Shown here one piece after another: positions 21,101 to 31,071 of a stretch of 64,000 nucleotides of DNA (position 1 is its first letter; each line of letters starts with the position of its first letter). The notes beneath the pieces are model-generated. The model did not search any database and was not told the DNA's origin. It saw only the letters and a list, made by a program, of their open reading frames with translations. The translations under genes and the position numbers were made by a program. The stretch comes from a bacterium (GTDB taxonomy: Bacteria > Pseudomonadota > Gammaproteobacteria > Burkholderiales > Burkholderiaceae_C), in contig JAVBXK010000027.1 of the NCBI GenBank assembly GCA_030824555.1, positions 61,994 through 125,993 on the forward strand. Reading direction: 5' to 3'.

Positions 21101-22201
21101 AACACGCAAAACGGCACGGCCATTGCGGTGCTGCGCAAGCTGGTGCTGGACTGGGGTGCCACGGGCGTCAACATCGGCAACCGTGTGCTCGGTGCGTTTG
21201 CGAAAAAGCAGACCACCCTGCCGCCGTCCTCGGTGGGCAAGGCGCCCCTCAAAGAGCAGGTCATCCACTTCGTGAACAAGAAGATGCCCGGTGGCCTGCC
21301 CAAGAAGACGGCGCGGGCGCTGCTGGACATCGAAGACCGCAACTACGTGCCCATCATCCGCAACCCGCAAAGCACGTCGGCCGACACCGAGGCGGTGTTC
21401 TATTTCCCCGGATGCGGGTCAGAGCGCATGTTCAGCCAGGTCGCCCTGGCCACGCAGGCCATGCTGTGGCATGCAGGTGTGCAAACCGTGCTGCCGCCCG
21501 GTTACCTGTGCTGCGGTTACCCGCAGCGCGGCAGTGGCGACTTCGATAAGGCCGAAAAAATCATCACCGACAACCGGGTGCTGTTCCACCGCGTGGCCAA
21601 CACGCTGAACTACCTGGACATCAAGACGGTGGTGGTCAGCTGCGGCACCTGTTACGACCAGTTGCAGGACTACCAGTTTGAAAAGATATTCCCCGGCTGC
21701 CGCATCATCGACATCCACGAATACCTGCTGGAAAAGAACATCACCTTGCCTGCGGGTCAGGGCGGTTACCTGTACCACGACCCCTGCCACACCCCCATGA
21801 AGCTGCAAGACCCCATGAAAACGGTCAAGGCGCTGGTGGGCGACGCGGTGATCAAGAGTGACCGCTGCTGCGGCACGGCAGGCACCCTGGCGGCAGGGCG
21901 GCCCGACATCTCCACACAGGTGCGCTTCCGCAAGGAAGAAGAGTTGCGCAAGAACGAGCAGCAGCTGGCCGCATTGGTGGTCAGCACGGGTGCGGCGCCG
22001 CAGACCGGCCCGGTCAAAATGCTGACCAGCTGCCCAGCCTGCCTCACGGGTCTGAGTCGCTATGGCGAAGACTTGCAAAACGGCCTGATGGAGGCCGACT
22101 ACATCGTCGTTGAAATGGCCCGGCAATTGCTGGGTGAAAACTGGTTGCCAGCGTATGTCGAACAGGCAAACCACGGTGGCATCGAAAGGGTTCTGGTGTG
22201 A
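18191..22201 (+). CDS. Large FAD/Fe-S dehydrogenase (DUF3683 family, D-lactate/glycolate oxidase-like)
   Basis: This 1336-residue protein fuses modules that are often separate. Residues 1-190 form the DUF3400/DUF3683-type N-terminal region. A PCMH-type FAD domain follows, with [13 protein letters not shown] near 212, then an FAD-oxidase C-terminal domain with [12 protein letters not shown] near 702 and GEHGIG near 747. Next come two 4Fe-4S motifs ([11 protein letters not shown] near 863; [11 protein letters not shown] near 924), and last two CCG domains (CCGYPQ near 1108; CCGTAG near 1225). This is the layout of a membrane-associated 2-hydroxyacid dehydrogenase feeding electrons to quinone. 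The substrate is not determined; D-lactate or glycolate is inferred. Start chosen at ATG 18191 ([11 protein letters not shown]). Residues about 793-815 are encoded by a dispersed repeat copy. Confidence 0.9.
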   Translation: MNAPTPLLHLLNASADAPRLREIPYNYTSFSDREIVIRLLGAPAWEVLNQLRQERRTGRSARMLYEVLGDMWVVQRNPYLQDDLLDTPKRRQQLVDALHHRLAEVQRRRTPGDDATRDTLVAQLLGAASAAVERFAVQFDDMGKLRQKVVRTLGKYTLKDNIKFDGLSRVSHVTDATDWRVEYPFVVLTPDTEAEMAGLVKGCIELGLTIIPRGGGTGYTGGAIPLTWQSAVINTEKLEAMTEVEHINLPGIAHPVPTIWTEAGVVTQRVADAAERAGFVFAVDPTSAEASCVGGNVAMNAGGKKAVLWGTALDNLASWRMVTPDAQWLEVTRLDHNLGKIHDAAMASFELKYFDAAGKGGKVDWTRPVRTERLDIAGPSFRKEGLGKDVTDKFLSGLPGIQKEGCDGLITSARWVVHRMPAHTRTVCLEFFGHARNAVPSIVEIKDYMFGLQKACVQAGQAPVLLAGLEHLDDRYLKAVGYATKSKRGGMPKMVLFGDIAGDDADAVAQATSEVVRIANSRSGEGFVAISAEARKKFWLDRKRTAAISKHTNAFKVNEDVVIPLPRMAEYTDGIERINIELSLRNKLKLADDLTAFFAQGNLPLGKTDDAADVASTDLLEDRVQQALSLLAEVRVQWAGWLADVDALFPQLQDHTLRASWKTQIRTPLQSIFSGLAFVPVLDECKAIHKRVLKGRVWVALHMHAGDGNVHTNIPVNSDDYDMLQTAHEAVARIMKLARSLDGVISGEHGIGITKLEFMTDEELAPFADYKRRIDPEGRFNRGKLIRQPGQSAIEKVQLESLLGKAVEAKKAENLLVNPAFPDVMHADLTNAYTPSFGLMGYESLIMQQSDIGAIAESVKDCLRCGKCKPVCATHVPRANLLYSPRNKILATSLLIEAFLYEEQTRRGISIKHWEEFEDVADHCTVCHKCLSPCPVKIDFGDVSMNMRNLLRKMGQKSFKPASTLAMAMLNTQNGTAIAVLRKLVLDWGATGVNIGNRVLGAFAKKQTTLPPSSVGKAPLKEQVIHFVNKKMPGGLPKKTARALLDIEDRNYVPIIRNPQSTSADTEAVFYFPGCGSERMFSQVALATQAMLWHAGVQTVLPPGYLCCGYPQRGSGDFDKAEKIITDNRVLFHRVANTLNYLDIKTVVVSCGTCYDQLQDYQFEKIFPGCRIIDIHEYLLEKNITLPAGQGGYLYHDPCHTPMKLQDPMKTVKALVGDAVIKSDRCCGTAGTLAAGRPDISTQVRFRKEEELRKNEQQLAALVVSTGAAPQTGPVKMLTSCPACLTGLSRYGEDLQNGLMEADYIVVEMARQLLGENWLPAYVEQANHGGIERVLV
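20570..20635 (+). repeat. Dispersed ~50-base repeat, copy 4 (in frame within the FAD/Fe-S dehydrogenase)
   Basis: The bases gcagctagaaagcc, then aaagcggtagaggcc and an A run match the element in forward orientation. They encode a Lys/Glu-rich linker between the flavin domain and the first Fe-S motif. Local composition is more A-rich than the flanking codons. Confidence 0.6.
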
Positions 22202-22743
22202 GACAGGTTCTGGATGACAACATGAATGGCTTCGCGTCCGGCGAAGCGTCTGCTTTGGCCCGCGTTGCCCTGCAACAGGCGCACCTGGCCGAGCAGGTGC
22301 TGCATTCCCGTACAGCGGCCGCACCTTGTCCGCTGTGCCTGGACGACGGTGGTTTGCTGGTGGCCGATCTGGACGTCTGCCGGGTGATCCGTGCGGGTGA
22401 GCCGGGGTTTCCCGCCAGTTATCGCGTGGTGCTGAACGATCACGTGGCCGAATGGAGTGATGTGGACCTGGCCGACCAACTGGAGGTCATGCGCGTGGTC
22501 AATGTGGTGGAAGCCACTGTGCGTGAGCACCTTCACCCTACCAAGGTCAACCTGGCATCGCTGGGCAACGTGGTGGCGCATGTGCACTGGCACGTGGTGG
22601 CCCGGTTTGACTGGGACAGCCATTTTCCCGCGCCCATCTGGGGCCGTGCCCAGCGGGCGGTCGATCCGGCACACCTCGCGGTGCTGGCGCAGCTGATGCC
22701 TGCGCTTGACGAGGCCCTGCGCCAACGGCTGTTGCCTTGGTGA
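22198..22743 (+). CDS. HIT family protein
   Basis: This is a histidine triad nucleotide-binding protein of 181 residues. The HIT motif is HVHWHVVAR near residue 127, and an N-terminal CPLC pair near residue 43 may bind zinc. Family members hydrolyse or transfer nucleoside monophosphates; the substrate here is unknown. The GTG at 22198 overlaps the stop codon of the dehydrogenase gene and has AAAGGG five bases upstream, so I prefer it. An ATG at 22222 is the alternative. Confidence 0.88.
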   Translation: MRQVLDDNMNGFASGEASALARVALQQAHLAEQVLHSRTAAAPCPLCLDDGGLLVADLDVCRVIRAGEPGFPASYRVVLNDHVAEWSDVDLADQLEVMRVVNVVEATVREHLHPTKVNLASLGNVVAHVHWHVVARFDWDSHFPAPIWGRAQRAVDPAHLAVLAQLMPALDEALRQRLLPW

Positions 22744-22773
22744 GTCTTTTTATCTGATTGAACCGGAGTTGTC

Positions 22774-23187
22774 ATGGCAGGTTTGCAAGCTGATACCCCC
22801 AGTCCCGTTGCGATCACGCTGCACCAGCAGTCGCGCGTGCTGGAAATCGGGTTCTCTGACGGGCGCGAATTCCGCCTGCCGTTTGAACTGATGCGCGTGT
22901 GCTCCCCGTCTGCCGAGGTGCAGGGCCATGGCCCAGGCCAGGAGGTGTTGCAAACCGGCAAGCGTCACGTCGACATCACGGCGCTGGAGCCTGTGGGCAA
23001 CTACGCGTTGCAGCCCACCTTTTCCGACGGGCACGACAGCGGCATCTTCTCGTGGGATTACCTGTACTTCCTGGGGGCGCAGCAGGAAGAGTTGTGGCTT
23101 GATTACAACAAACGCTTGGCGGCAGCGGGTGTCGATCGCGATGCCCCCATGCCTGAAAAGGCCGGATCGAGCTGCAGCAGCCATTGA
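22774..23187 (+). CDS. DUF971 domain protein
   Basis: The protein has 137 residues. The core (residues 8-110) matches DUF971, the fold also found at the N-terminus of gamma-butyrobetaine hydroxylases, with [12 protein letters not shown] and [13 protein letters not shown] segments. DUF971 proteins have been linked to iron-sulfur cluster metabolism, and the gene commonly precedes ubiE in Burkholderiales, as here (17-base gap). No catalytic residues are known to me. The last residues contain CSSH of unclear meaning. Confidence 0.88.
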   Translation: MAGLQADTPSPVAITLHQQSRVLEIGFSDGREFRLPFELMRVCSPSAEVQGHGPGQEVLQTGKRHVDITALEPVGNYALQPTFSDGHDSGIFSWDYLYFLGAQQEELWLDYNKRLAAAGVDRDAPMPEKAGSSCSSH

Positions 23188-23204
23188 CCCCTGACAATCG
23201 GGGG

Positions 23205-23936
23205 ATGAGCAGCACCCATTTCGGTTTTGAAACAGTAGACGAACGCGACAAGGCCCGCAAAGTGCGGGGCGTGTTCGATTCGGTGGCCCCCAAGTACGAC
23301 CTGATGAACGATGTCATGTCGATGGGGCTGCACCGCATCTGGAAGGCCTACACCCAGACGGTTGCACACGTGCGCCCAGGCTTTCGCATCCTGGACATTG
23401 CCGGTGGCACGGGCGACCTGTCACTGGGCTTCGCCCCCAAAGTGGGGCCCACCGGCCAGGTGGTGCACACCGACATCAACGAGGCCATGCTGCGCGAGGG
23501 GCGTGCCCGTCTGCTGGACAAAGGCGTGGCGCTGCCCACGCTGGTGTGCGATGCCGAGGCACTGCCATTCGCCGACGGTTATTTCGACCTGGTGTCGGTG
23601 GCCTTCGGTCTGCGCAACATGACTCACAAGGACAAGGCCCTGGCCGAAATGTGCCGCGTCCTCAAGCCAGGCGGTCGCCTGATGGTGCTGGAATTCTCGC
23701 GCGTGGCCAAACCGCTGGAAAAAGCCTACGACTGGTACTCCTTCAACATCCTGCCCAAACTGGGGGGCCTGATTGTCGGCGACGAAGGCAGCTACCGCTA
23801 CCTGGCGGAGTCCATCCGCATGCACCCTGGCCAGGAAGAGCTGCGCCAGCTGATGAAGTCTGTGGGTTTCGGCCACGTCGATGTGCACAACCTCACCGGT
23901 GGTGTGGTGGCTTTGCACGTCGGTACGAAATGTTGA
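23205..23936 (+). CDS. ubiE: Ubiquinone/menaquinone C-methyltransferase
   Basis: It performs the SAM-dependent C-methylation of the demethoxyubiquinol ring (and of demethylmenaquinol where present). At 243 residues it is standard for the group. Motifs are [13 protein letters not shown] near residue 22, the SAM loop [11 protein letters not shown] near 62 and the C-terminal [15 protein letters not shown] chose the ATG at 23205 with a G run upstream; an in-frame TTG at 23184 overlapping the DUF971 stop is less likely. It starts the ubiE - Tim44-like - ubiJ - ubiB series. Confidence 0.95.
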   Translation: MSSTHFGFETVDERDKARKVRGVFDSVAPKYDLMNDVMSMGLHRIWKAYTQTVAHVRPGFRILDIAGGTGDLSLGFAPKVGPTGQVVHTDINEAMLREGRARLLDKGVALPTLVCDAEALPFADGYFDLVSVAFGLRNMTHKDKALAEMCRVLKPGGRLMVLEFSRVAKPLEKAYDWYSFNILPKLGGLIVGDEGSYRYLAESIRMHPGQEELRQLMKSVGFGHVDVHNLTGGVVALHVGTKC

Positions 23937-23999
23937 GTTCCATGGTGCCATGCCGATATAGGCATTGAACCTGTTGTCTTGCGATCCGGAGTGAATGTC

Positions 24000-25022
24000 A
24001 TGAAGTTACTGTCGTCTGTCCTGGTGTTGTCCCTGGTGCTGGGCACGCAGCCTGCCCTGGCGGGCAAACGTCTGGGGGGCGGGGGCTCGGTTGGCAAGCA
24101 ATCCAGCAACGTGTCGCAGCCCAACGCTGCGCCGACACAGTCCACTGCGGCGCCCCAACCGGGTGTGCCAGCGCAGAGCGCCGCCACACCTGCGTCGGCT
24201 GCCAAGGCCCCTGCAGCAGCAGCCCCTGCTGCGCCCGCGCCCAAGAAACCCTGGGGTGCCATGTTGGGAGGCCTGGCCGCAGGGCTGGGGTTGGCCTGGC
24301 TGGCCTCGTCGCTGGGGTTGGGTGAAGCGTTTGGCAACATCCTCTTGTTCGGCCTGCTGGCTGTGGCGGTGATGGCCGTTGTGGGCATGGTCATGCGCAG
24401 CCGTCAGGGGCGAGGCGGGGCGCCCGCACACGACCTGGCTTACCAAGGCGCTGCAGGTGGGCCAGGTGCGGGCCATCTGGCGAAAGATTACAGCCCGCAG
24501 AATGTCGGCAACGATGCGTCTGCGCGTCCGTGGGAGCGCAGTTCCATGGCATTCGAAACCAGTCGCTACCCTGAAGCGGTTGCACAGGGCGACGGCCTGA
24601 TTGGTTCGACTCTGCCTGGCACTCCGTCGTGGGGCGTTCCCGCTGCATTCGATGTGCAAGGGTTCTTGCAGGCCTCCAAAACGAATTTCGTCAACCTTCA
24701 AGCCGCCTGGGACCGGGCAGACATGGGGCAATTGAGGTCCATGATGACGGACGAGATGCTGGCGCAGATACAGGTTCAGCTGACCGACCGCGAGCGTCAG
24801 GCACCCGGTGCGGTGAACGTTACCGAGGTGGTCATGCTGGAGGCCCGCCTGTTGGGCATCGAAGAAGCCGAACACGAGTACATGGCCAGTGTGGAATTCT
24901 CCGGCATGGTCCGCGAAGACCCTTCAGTGGGGCCCAATCCGTTCCGCGAGGTCTGGAACATCACCCGCCCAAAAGTGGGCGCAGAGGGGTGGCTGGTGGC
25001 TGGTGTGCAGGCTTTGCAATAG
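24000..25022 (+). CDS. Tim44-like domain membrane protein
   Basis: The protein has 340 residues. A signal peptide (MKLLSSVLVLSLVLG, cleavage near ALA) is followed by a Gly-rich segment and an Ala/Pro/Gln-rich linker. A hydrophobic region (about residues 88-130) holds one or two transmembrane helices. The C-terminal half is a Tim44/MRPL45-like domain (FLQASKTNFVNLQAAWDRADMGQLRSMM). In mitochondria Tim44 anchors the import motor; the bacterial proteins are poorly understood, and a membrane-anchored lipid- or protein-binding role is inference. GGAG lies eight bases before the ATG. The gene sits between ubiE and ubiJ, suggesting a link to quinone synthesis. Confidence 0.85.
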   Translation: MKLLSSVLVLSLVLGTQPALAGKRLGGGGSVGKQSSNVSQPNAAPTQSTAAPQPGVPAQSAATPASAAKAPAAAAPAAPAPKKPWGAMLGGLAAGLGLAWLASSLGLGEAFGNILLFGLLAVAVMAVVGMVMRSRQGRGGAPAHDLAYQGAAGGPGAGHLAKDYSPQNVGNDASARPWERSSMAFETSRYPEAVAQGDGLIGSTLPGTPSWGVPAAFDVQGFLQASKTNFVNLQAAWDRADMGQLRSMMTDEMLAQIQVQLTDRERQAPGAVNVTEVVMLEARLLGIEEAEHEYMASVEFSGMVREDPSVGPNPFREVWNITRPKVGAEGWLVAGVQALQ

Positions 25023-25066
25023 CCTTGCAACGAAACCGCATTGCAATCCGTCAAAATCGGGGGCGT

Positions 25067-25630
25067 ATGAACACAACGCCCCCTTTTTCATTTCCGTCCC
25101 TGCCAGGTGCCAACCTGCTTCAAAATCTGCTGGAATCGTTTCAGCCACCCGCGTGGGTCGTTGACGAAGTCCAGAACAAAATCATTCTGCTGCTCAACCA
25201 TGTGCTGATGCAGGAACCCCAGGCGCAAGACCGGGTTCGCCGTCAGAAGGGCAAGTCTGCCCGCATGGTGTGGGGCAAATTTGAGATGACGTTGCAGGCC
25301 AGCCCCGCAGGGCTGCTGGAGCGTGCTCAAGTTGGGGCTGGCGCCGACCTGACGGTCACGCTCACCGAAACCAGTTTGCCCGCTGTGCTGGAAAAAGTGG
25401 CTCGCGGCGACAAACCCGCCGTCAACATCGAAGGTGATGTCCAACTGGCGGCCGAGGTGGCCTGGCTGGTCGACAACCTTCGCTGGGACGTGGAAGAAGA
25501 CCTGTCGCGCCTGATCGGCGATGCCCCCGCCCACACGCTGTGCAAGGCGGCTGCGGTAGCCGGTGGTGCCGTGAAGGCATTTGCCGGGCGGGTACGACCT
25601 CAGGCAGGTGGTGCGGCGGCCACCCCATGA
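25067..25630 (+). CDS. ubiJ: Ubiquinone biosynthesis accessory factor UbiJ (SCP2 domain)
   Basis: The protein has 187 residues and an SCP2 lipid-binding domain at about residues 25-125. UbiJ helps assemble the soluble Ubi complex and holds the hydrophobic precursors. Family-typical text includes [19 protein letters not shown] and [22 protein letters not shown]. It lies between ubiE (one gene away) and ubiB and overlaps ubiB by four bases (ATGA). I placed the start at the ATG 25067; the frame continues upstream as antisense-type noise. Confidence 0.9.
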   Translation: MNTTPPFSFPSLPGANLLQNLLESFQPPAWVVDEVQNKIILLLNHVLMQEPQAQDRVRRQKGKSARMVWGKFEMTLQASPAGLLERAQVGAGADLTVTLTETSLPAVLEKVARGDKPAVNIEGDVQLAAEVAWLVDNLRWDVEEDLSRLIGDAPAHTLCKAAAVAGGAVKAFAGRVRPQAGGAAATP

Positions 25631-27180
25631 ACCGGTTTTTCAGAGGTATCTACATCGTTTGGGTCGTGCTCAGGCACGGACTGGACGAACTGGTGTTGTC
25701 CAGTTTTTCCCACCCGTGGCTCAGGCGTCTGACCCGTGTCGTGACGATGGGGCGCAACCTGGACGCGCCACGGGGTGAGCGCTTGCGCTTGGCGCTGGAA
25801 GCGCTTGGGCCGATTTTTGTCAAATTTGGTCAGGTGCTGTCCACCCGGCGTGACCTGTTACCCCCCGACTTGGCGGACGAACTGGCCAGGTTGCAAGACC
25901 GCGTGCCCCCTTTTTCCAGCGAAGTGTCAGTGGCCACGGTCGAGCGTGCGTTCGGTCGACCGCTGGACGCCATTTTTGCGTCGTTCGAGCGCACGCCTGT
26001 GGCCAGCGCGTCGATCGCACAGGTGCATTTCGCCGTGCTGCACGACGGGCGCGAGGTGGCTGTGAAAGTGCTGCGACCCAACATGCTCCCGGTCATTGAA
26101 AAAGACCTGGGCCTCATGCGCATCATGGCTGCCTGGGTGGAGCGGCTGTCTGCCGATGGCAAGCGCCTGAAACCCCGCGAAGTGGTGGCCGAATTCGACA
26201 AGTACCTGCACGACGAGCTGGATTTGCTGCGGGAGGCATCCAGCGCAGCGCAGTTGCGCCGCAACATGCAGGACCTGGATCTGGTGCTGATACCGGAAAT
26301 GATGTGGGACTACTGCCGCCCCGACGTGATGGTCATGCAGCGCATGAAGGGCGTGCCCATCAGCCAGATCGAACGGTTGCGTGCAGCGGGCGTGGACTTC
26401 AAGAAGCTGGCCCGTGACGGCGTGACCATCTTTTTCACACAGGTGTTCCGTGACGGGTTTTTCCATGCCGACATGCATCCGGGCAACATCCAGGTCAGCC
26501 TCGATGCGGACACGTTCGGCCGCTACATTTCGCTCGATTTCGGCATCGTCGGTACGCTGACCGAGTACGACAAAGAGTACCTTGCCCAAAACTTCACGGC
26601 ATTTTTCCAGCGTGATTACAAGCGCGTGGCCGAGCTGCACATCGAATCTGGCTGGGTACCCGCCACGACGCGGGTCGATGAACTCGAAGCCGCCGTCAGG
26701 GCGGTGTGCGAGCCGTACTTTGACCGGCCGCTGCGTGAAATTTCGCTGGGCATGGTGCTGATGCGACTGTTCCAGACGTCGCGACGCTTCCACGTTGAAA
26801 TCCAGCCGCAGCTGGTGCTGCTGCAAAAAACGCTGCTCAACATCGAAGGCCTGGGGCGTCAGCTCGACCCCGAACTCGACCTGTGGAGCACCGCCAAGCC
26901 TTTCCTGGAAAAATGGATGCTGGAGCAGGTGGGCCCTGAAAAACTCTGGCAGCAATTGAAGGCCGAAGCACCACACTATGCCAAGTTGCTGCCAGCGCTG
27001 CCCCGCTTGCTACACGATGCCCTGCGTCAGCGCGCAGAGCCGTCTGGCGCCGACCTGAAAGCGCTGCTGGCCGAGCAACAACGCACCAACCGCTCGCTGC
27101 AAGGCATTGTGTATGCCGTGGTGGGGTTTGTGGGTGGCTTGTTGGCCATGCAGGCCTACTTGCACCTGCGAATCTGGTAG
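25627..27180 (+). CDS. ubiB: Ubiquinone biosynthesis regulatory protein kinase-like UbiB
   Basis: This ABC1/ADCK-family atypical kinase is needed for ubiquinone synthesis and acts as an ATPase that probably extracts precursors from the membrane. It has 517 residues. The KxGQ motif is in [17 protein letters not shown] near residue 62. The Ala-rich loop ASIAQVHFA, the Lys in [10 protein letters not shown], and HADMHPGN and LDFGIVG follow in order. Two C-terminal hydrophobic segments end the protein ([15 protein letters not shown]). It is coupled to ubiJ by an ATGA overlap. Confidence 0.95.
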   Translation: MNRFFRGIYIVWVVLRHGLDELVLSSFSHPWLRRLTRVVTMGRNLDAPRGERLRLALEALGPIFVKFGQVLSTRRDLLPPDLADELARLQDRVPPFSSEVSVATVERAFGRPLDAIFASFERTPVASASIAQVHFAVLHDGREVAVKVLRPNMLPVIEKDLGLMRIMAAWVERLSADGKRLKPREVVAEFDKYLHDELDLLREASSAAQLRRNMQDLDLVLIPEMMWDYCRPDVMVMQRMKGVPISQIERLRAAGVDFKKLARDGVTIFFTQVFRDGFFHADMHPGNIQVSLDADTFGRYISLDFGIVGTLTEYDKEYLAQNFTAFFQRDYKRVAELHIESGWVPATTRVDELEAAVRAVCEPYFDRPLREISLGMVLMRLFQTSRRFHVEIQPQLVLLQKTLLNIEGLGRQLDPELDLWSTAKPFLEKWMLEQVGPEKLWQQLKAEAPHYAKLLPALPRLLHDALRQRAEPSGADLKALLAEQQRTNRSLQGIVYAVVGFVGGLLAMQAYLHLRIW

Positions 27181-27203
27181 CGCCTGCCGGTGGGCAACAA
27201 TGC

Positions 27204-27231
27204 CTGTCATGCTGACACCGGAACCTATAAT
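27204..27231 (+). promoter_or_regulatory. Sigma-70 type promoter upstream of the FmdB-type gene
   Basis: A perfect -10 box TATAAT (27226-27231) lies 16 bases after CTGTCA (27204-27209; 4/6 to the -35 consensus). It would start transcription about 28 bases before the ATG at 27266 and serve the zinc ribbon, DUF502 and perhaps aspS genes. Confidence 0.6.
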
Positions 27232-27265
27232 TGCAGGTTTTCTTTCCCACTCCCAAGGTACAACC

Positions 27266-27589
27266 ATGCCCATTTACGCATACAAGTGCGGGTCCTGTGG
27301 ACACGCGAAAGATGTCTTGCAAAAGATGTCTGATGCGCCTCTGACGGTGTGTCCGCAGTGCGGAGCCGAAACATTCACCAAGCAACTCACGGCAGCTGGT
27401 TTCCAGCTGAAAGGCTCCGGCTGGTACGCCACCGATTTCAAGGGTGGCGGTGCCGGTGCGGCATCGGCCACAGCAACGGGGGCCAGTGCAGCGGCAGAAC
27501 CATCCAAGGCTGCCGCCAGCGGTAGCGAGTCATCTTCCGCCAGCCCCGCTGCGGCCACACCTTGCGGTGGCGCCTGCGCCTGTCATTGA
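27266..27589 (+). CDS. FmdB-type zinc ribbon protein
   Basis: This 107-residue protein starts MPIYAYKCGSCGH and continues with LTVCPQCGAETFTKQLTAAGFQLKGSGWYATD, the hallmark of the FmdB/CxxC-CxxC zinc ribbon family. The name comes from a putative formamidase regulator; the true function in proteobacteria is not known. The C-terminal 45 residues are Ala/Ser/Thr-rich and end in a second Cys cluster (CGGACACH), which looks like an extra metal site. The gene precedes DUF502 and aspS, a conserved order in Burkholderiales. Confidence 0.9.
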   Translation: MPIYAYKCGSCGHAKDVLQKMSDAPLTVCPQCGAETFTKQLTAAGFQLKGSGWYATDFKGGGAGAASATATGASAAAEPSKAAASGSESSSASPAAATPCGGACACH

Positions 27590-27597
27590 AGGTGCCC

Positions 27598-28242
27598 ATG
27601 GCAGCTATACGCAAATGGCTTCTGGCCGGTTTGCTGGTTCTGGTGCCGTTGATCATCACACTCGGTGTGATCGATTGGGTGGTGTCCACGCTGGACAAAA
27701 CCCTCAACATCCTGCCGGGCGCCTGGCACCCTGACCGCTGGATCGGGTTGCGCATTCCAGGCCTGGGGGTGGTGTTTGCGTTGGCCGTTGTGCTGAGCAT
27801 CGGTGCACTCGCTTCCAACATCGTGGGTAACCGGCTGGTGAACTGGTGGCATGCGTTGCTGCACCGCATTCCGGTGGTGCGCTCCATCTATTCCGGTGTC
27901 AAACAGATTTCGGACACACTTTTTTCAGACAAAGGCAACGCGTTTCGCAAGGCCTTGCTGGTGCAATGGCCCCGTGAGGGTGTCTGGACGGTGGCCTTCC
28001 TCACCGGGCAACCCGGGGGCGAAGTGGCCAAGTACCTGCCCGACGATTGTTTGAGCGTGTACGTGCCCACCACCCCCAACCCGACTGGCGGTTATTTCGT
28101 GATGCTGAAACGGTCCGATTGCATCGAACTCGACATGAGCGTCGACGAGGCACTGACCTACGTCATTTCCATGGGTGTGATCAGTCCCTCTGGCGTCAAG
28201 CGCCTGCCTGTTGCGGCCCCTGTCGCCGCACCCCAATCCTGA
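27598..28242 (+). CDS. DUF502 family membrane protein
   Basis: The protein has 214 residues and two transmembrane helices, at about residues 8-30 and 58-80. A conserved cytoplasmic segment with RIPVVRSIYSGVKQISDTLF and the PTTPNPTGG motif follows. DUF502 proteins are widespread and of unknown function. Start chosen at ATG 27598 (MAAIRKWLLAG), with AAGGTG upstream and only eight bases after the previous stop. Confidence 0.92.
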   Translation: MAAIRKWLLAGLLVLVPLIITLGVIDWVVSTLDKTLNILPGAWHPDRWIGLRIPGLGVVFALAVVLSIGALASNIVGNRLVNWWHALLHRIPVVRSIYSGVKQISDTLFSDKGNAFRKALLVQWPREGVWTVAFLTGQPGGEVAKYLPDDCLSVYVPTTPNPTGGYFVMLKRSDCIELDMSVDEALTYVISMGVISPSGVKRLPVAAPVAAPQS

Positions 28243-28287
28243 GCGCCCACACGCGCGCCGCAACCCTTTGTTTTTTGAAAGTCAGAT

Positions 28288-30090
28288 ATGGCAATGCGTT
28301 CCCATTACAGCGGTCTGGTGACCGAAGCCCTGCTGGGCCAAACCGTGACCCTGTGTGGCTGGGTCAACCGCCGACGCGACCACGGTGGCGTGATTTTTGT
28401 CGACCTGCGTGACCGTGAAGGCTATGTGCAAGTCGTGTGCGACCCCGACCGCCCCGAGATGTTCAAAACAGCCGAAGACCTGCGCAACGAGTTCTGTGTG
28501 CAGATCAAGGGCCTGGTCCGTGCGCGCCCGGAAGGCACCACCAACGACAACCTGAAAAGCGGCAAGATCGAGGTGTTGTGTCACGAACTGAACGTGCTGA
28601 ACCCATCGGTCACGCCCCCGTTCACGCTGGATGACGACAACCTGTCTGAAACCACCCGCCTGACCCACCGTGTGCTGGACCTGCGCCGCCCTTACATGCA
28701 GCGCAACCTGATGCTGCGCTACAAGGTGGCCATGGAGGTGCGCAAGTTCCTCGACGCCAACGGTTTCATCGACATCGAAACCCCCATGCTCACCAAGAGC
28801 ACACCCGAAGGCGCACGTGACTACTTGGTACCCAGCCGCGTGCACGACGGTCAGTTTTTCGCATTGCCCCAGTCGCCCCAGCTGTTCAAGCAGCTGCTGA
28901 TGGTGGCCGGTTACGACCGCTACTACCAGATCACCAAGTGCTTCCGTGACGAAGACTTGCGTGCCGACCGCCAGCCTGAATTCACCCAGATCGATATCGA
29001 GACATCCTTCCTGACCGAGGAAGACATCCGCGAGATGTTCCAGGGCATGATCAAAATCGTGTTCCAGAACACCATGGGTGTGGACCTGGGCGAATTCCCG
29101 GTCATGCCTTACTCTGAAGCCATGCACCGCTACGGCTCCGACAAGCCCGACCTGCGCGTGAAGCTCGAATTCACCGAGCTGACCGACGTGATGGCCGATG
29201 TCGACTTCAAGGTCTTCAGCGCACCCGCCCAAGCCAAGAACGGCCGTGTGGTGGCCCTGCGCGTGCCCGGTGGCAGCGACATCAGCCGCAGCGAAATCGA
29301 CGCCTACACCGAGTTCGTCAAAATTTACGGTGCCAAAGGTCTGGCCTGGATCAAGGTCAACGACGTGGCCCAGGGCCGCGACGGCCTGCAAAGCCCCGTT
29401 GTCAAGAACCTGCACGACGCTGCCATTGCCGCCATCCTGCAACGCAGCGGTGCACAGAATGGCGATATCCTGTTCTTCGGTGCCGACAAGGCCAAGGTGG
29501 TGAACGACGCCATCGGTGCGCTGCGCATCAAGATCGGCCACAGCGAACTGGCCAAAAAGCAGGGCTTCTTTGAAGACCGCTGGGCACCGATGTGGGTGGT
29601 GGATTTCCCCATGTTCGAGCACGACGAAGACGAGGGCCGCTGGAACGCCGTGCACCACCCCTTCACCGCACCCAAAGACGGCCATGAAGATTACATGGAC
29701 ACCGACCCTGGCAAGTGCATTGCCAAAGCCTACGACATGGTGCTGAACGGTTGGGAACTGGGTGGCGGTTCAGTCCGTATCCACCGTGCCGATGTGCAAA
29801 GCAAGGTGTTCACCGCGCTCAATATCAGCAAGGAAGATGCACAGGTCAAATTCGGCTTCCTGCTCGATGCGCTGCAATACGGTGCACCTCCCCATGGCGG
29901 TTTGGCTTTCGGCCTGGACCGCCTCATCACCCTGATGACCAAGGCAGAATCCATCCGCGACGTGATCGCTTTCCCCAAGACCCAGCGTGCCCAGTGCCTG
30001 CTGACGCAAGCCCCCAGTTTGGTGGACGAAAAGCAGTTGCGCGAACTGCACATCCGCTTGCGCAACCCCGACGCCGTCAAGGCCGGTTGA
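28288..30090 (+). CDS. aspS: Aspartyl-tRNA synthetase
   Basis: This class IIb synthetase has 600 residues, the bacterial length. An N-terminal OB-fold anticodon-binding domain covers residues 1-110. Motif 2 appears as [19 protein letters not shown] near residue 218, the bacterial GAD insertion domain occupies about 290-420, and motif 3 is FGLDRLITL near 545. Whether it is discriminating or charges both tRNA-Asp and tRNA-Asn cannot be told here without the GatCAB genes. A clear intrinsic terminator follows 41 bases after the stop. Confidence 0.97.
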   Translation: MAMRSHYSGLVTEALLGQTVTLCGWVNRRRDHGGVIFVDLRDREGYVQVVCDPDRPEMFKTAEDLRNEFCVQIKGLVRARPEGTTNDNLKSGKIEVLCHELNVLNPSVTPPFTLDDDNLSETTRLTHRVLDLRRPYMQRNLMLRYKVAMEVRKFLDANGFIDIETPMLTKSTPEGARDYLVPSRVHDGQFFALPQSPQLFKQLLMVAGYDRYYQITKCFRDEDLRADRQPEFTQIDIETSFLTEEDIREMFQGMIKIVFQNTMGVDLGEFPVMPYSEAMHRYGSDKPDLRVKLEFTELTDVMADVDFKVFSAPAQAKNGRVVALRVPGGSDISRSEIDAYTEFVKIYGAKGLAWIKVNDVAQGRDGLQSPVVKNLHDAAIAAILQRSGAQNGDILFFGADKAKVVNDAIGALRIKIGHSELAKKQGFFEDRWAPMWVVDFPMFEHDEDEGRWNAVHHPFTAPKDGHEDYMDTDPGKCIAKAYDMVLNGWELGGGSVRIHRADVQSKVFTALNISKEDAQVKFGFLLDALQYGAPPHGGLAFGLDRLITLMTKAESIRDVIAFPKTQRAQCLLTQAPSLVDEKQLRELHIRLRNPDAVKAG

Positions 30091-30130
30091 TACCGCAGTG
30101 GCGAACGGTGGTTCGCCTGCAAGCACACTC

Positions 30131-30157
30131 AAAGGGCGCTGACAGGCGCCCTTTTTT
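30131..30157 (+). terminator. Rho-independent terminator of aspS
   Basis: A perfect 9-bp stem (aaagggcgc/gcgcccttt) with a 6-base loop runs into a stretch of six T. It lies 41 bases after the aspS stop codon. Confidence 0.9.
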
Positions 30158-30281
30158 GTTACTGGTATTTGCGTCCACCGCACAGATGCGGTCAAGCGTG
30201 GCTGGTATCCTGTGCACCTGACGCGCCCGGCAGTGGTTTTGCCGGGCCAAGCAGCTGTTTTCACAACCTCAAGGAGCGAAC

Positions 30282-30599
30282 ATGACTGAATACACCGACA
30301 CCGCCGCCAGCAAAGAACGTCTGGCCGCTGACTTGCGTCAGCTGATTGCCGATGCTGAATCACTGGTGGCCGAAACCGCGCACAACTCCGAAGGCAAGAT
30401 CATTGCCTTGCGCGAGCGCGTCACCGAAAACCTGAAGGCTGCCCGTTACAAGCTGGCCGACATGGAAGACGCCATCAAGGTCAAGACCCGCGAAGTGGCC
30501 CGTGCCACCGACGACTATGTGCACGAGCACCCCTGGAAGGCCATCGGTACCGCAGCGGGTGTGGGCTTGATCGTCGGTTTGCTCATCGGCCGTCGCTGA
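30282..30599 (+). CDS. DUF883 family protein (ElaB/YqjD-like)
   Basis: This 105-residue tail-anchored protein has a long amphipathic helical body and a C-terminal segment (WKAIGTAAGVGLIVGLLIGRR) typical of ElaB/YqjD/YgaM. Family members associate with ribosomes at the inner membrane in stationary phase. AAGGAG lies six bases before the ATG. It is first in a set of three genes matching the yqjD-yqjE-yqjK order. Confidence 0.92.
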   Translation: MTEYTDTAASKERLAADLRQLIADAESLVAETAHNSEGKIIALRERVTENLKAARYKLADMEDAIKVKTREVARATDDYVHEHPWKAIGTAAGVGLIVGLLIGRR

Positions 30600-30630
30600 G
30601 CGCGTCTTTCGCCCATTTGGGCCCCCCGCG

Positions 30631-31071
30631 ATGCGGGTGCACCCGCGGCCCGCATCGTCCCTCAGCCACCACTGGCCATTCAGCTTGACCGAACCCACCA
30701 CATCCCCTTTGCCGCCGCTGGCCCACACCCTCAAGGGGATGGGCGGGCGCGTGCTGTCGCTGTTGCAGGTGCGGCTGGAGTTGTTCGGTGTCGAGGCACG
30801 TGAAGAAGTTACCCGCCTGACCGAGCTGGTGGCGCTGGTGGCCGTGGCATGCGTGCTGGCGTGTCTGGGGCTGGGTTTTCTGGCCATTCTGCTCACCGTG
30901 GCCTTGTGGGACAGCCACCGCTTGGTGGCGCTGACCGGGTTCACCGTGCTGTTCCTGACGCTGGCAGGTGTGGCCATCTGGATGGTGCGCACCCGGCTGG
31001 TGCGCGGCAGCCACATGTTCCAGGCCAGTCTGGATGAATTGAAGCGCGATCAAGACGCGTTGAAGCTGTGA
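30631..31071 (+). CDS. YqjE-like membrane protein (DUF1469/phage holin family)
   Basis: The protein has 146 residues at most. A helix with VRLELFGVEAREEVTRL precedes two transmembrane segments (about residues 72-95 and 100-122), the pattern of YqjE/Actinobacteria holin-X proteins. The true start is uncertain: the first 18 residues are unlike the family, and a TTG at 30685 (giving an MTEP... start) fits homologues better. It overlaps the next gene by four bases. Confidence 0.75.
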   Translation: MRVHPRPASSLSHHWPFSLTEPTTSPLPPLAHTLKGMGGRVLSLLQVRLELFGVEAREEVTRLTELVALVAVACVLACLGLGFLAILLTVALWDSHRLVALTGFTVLFLTLAGVAIWMVRTRLVRGSHMFQASLDELKRDQDALKL

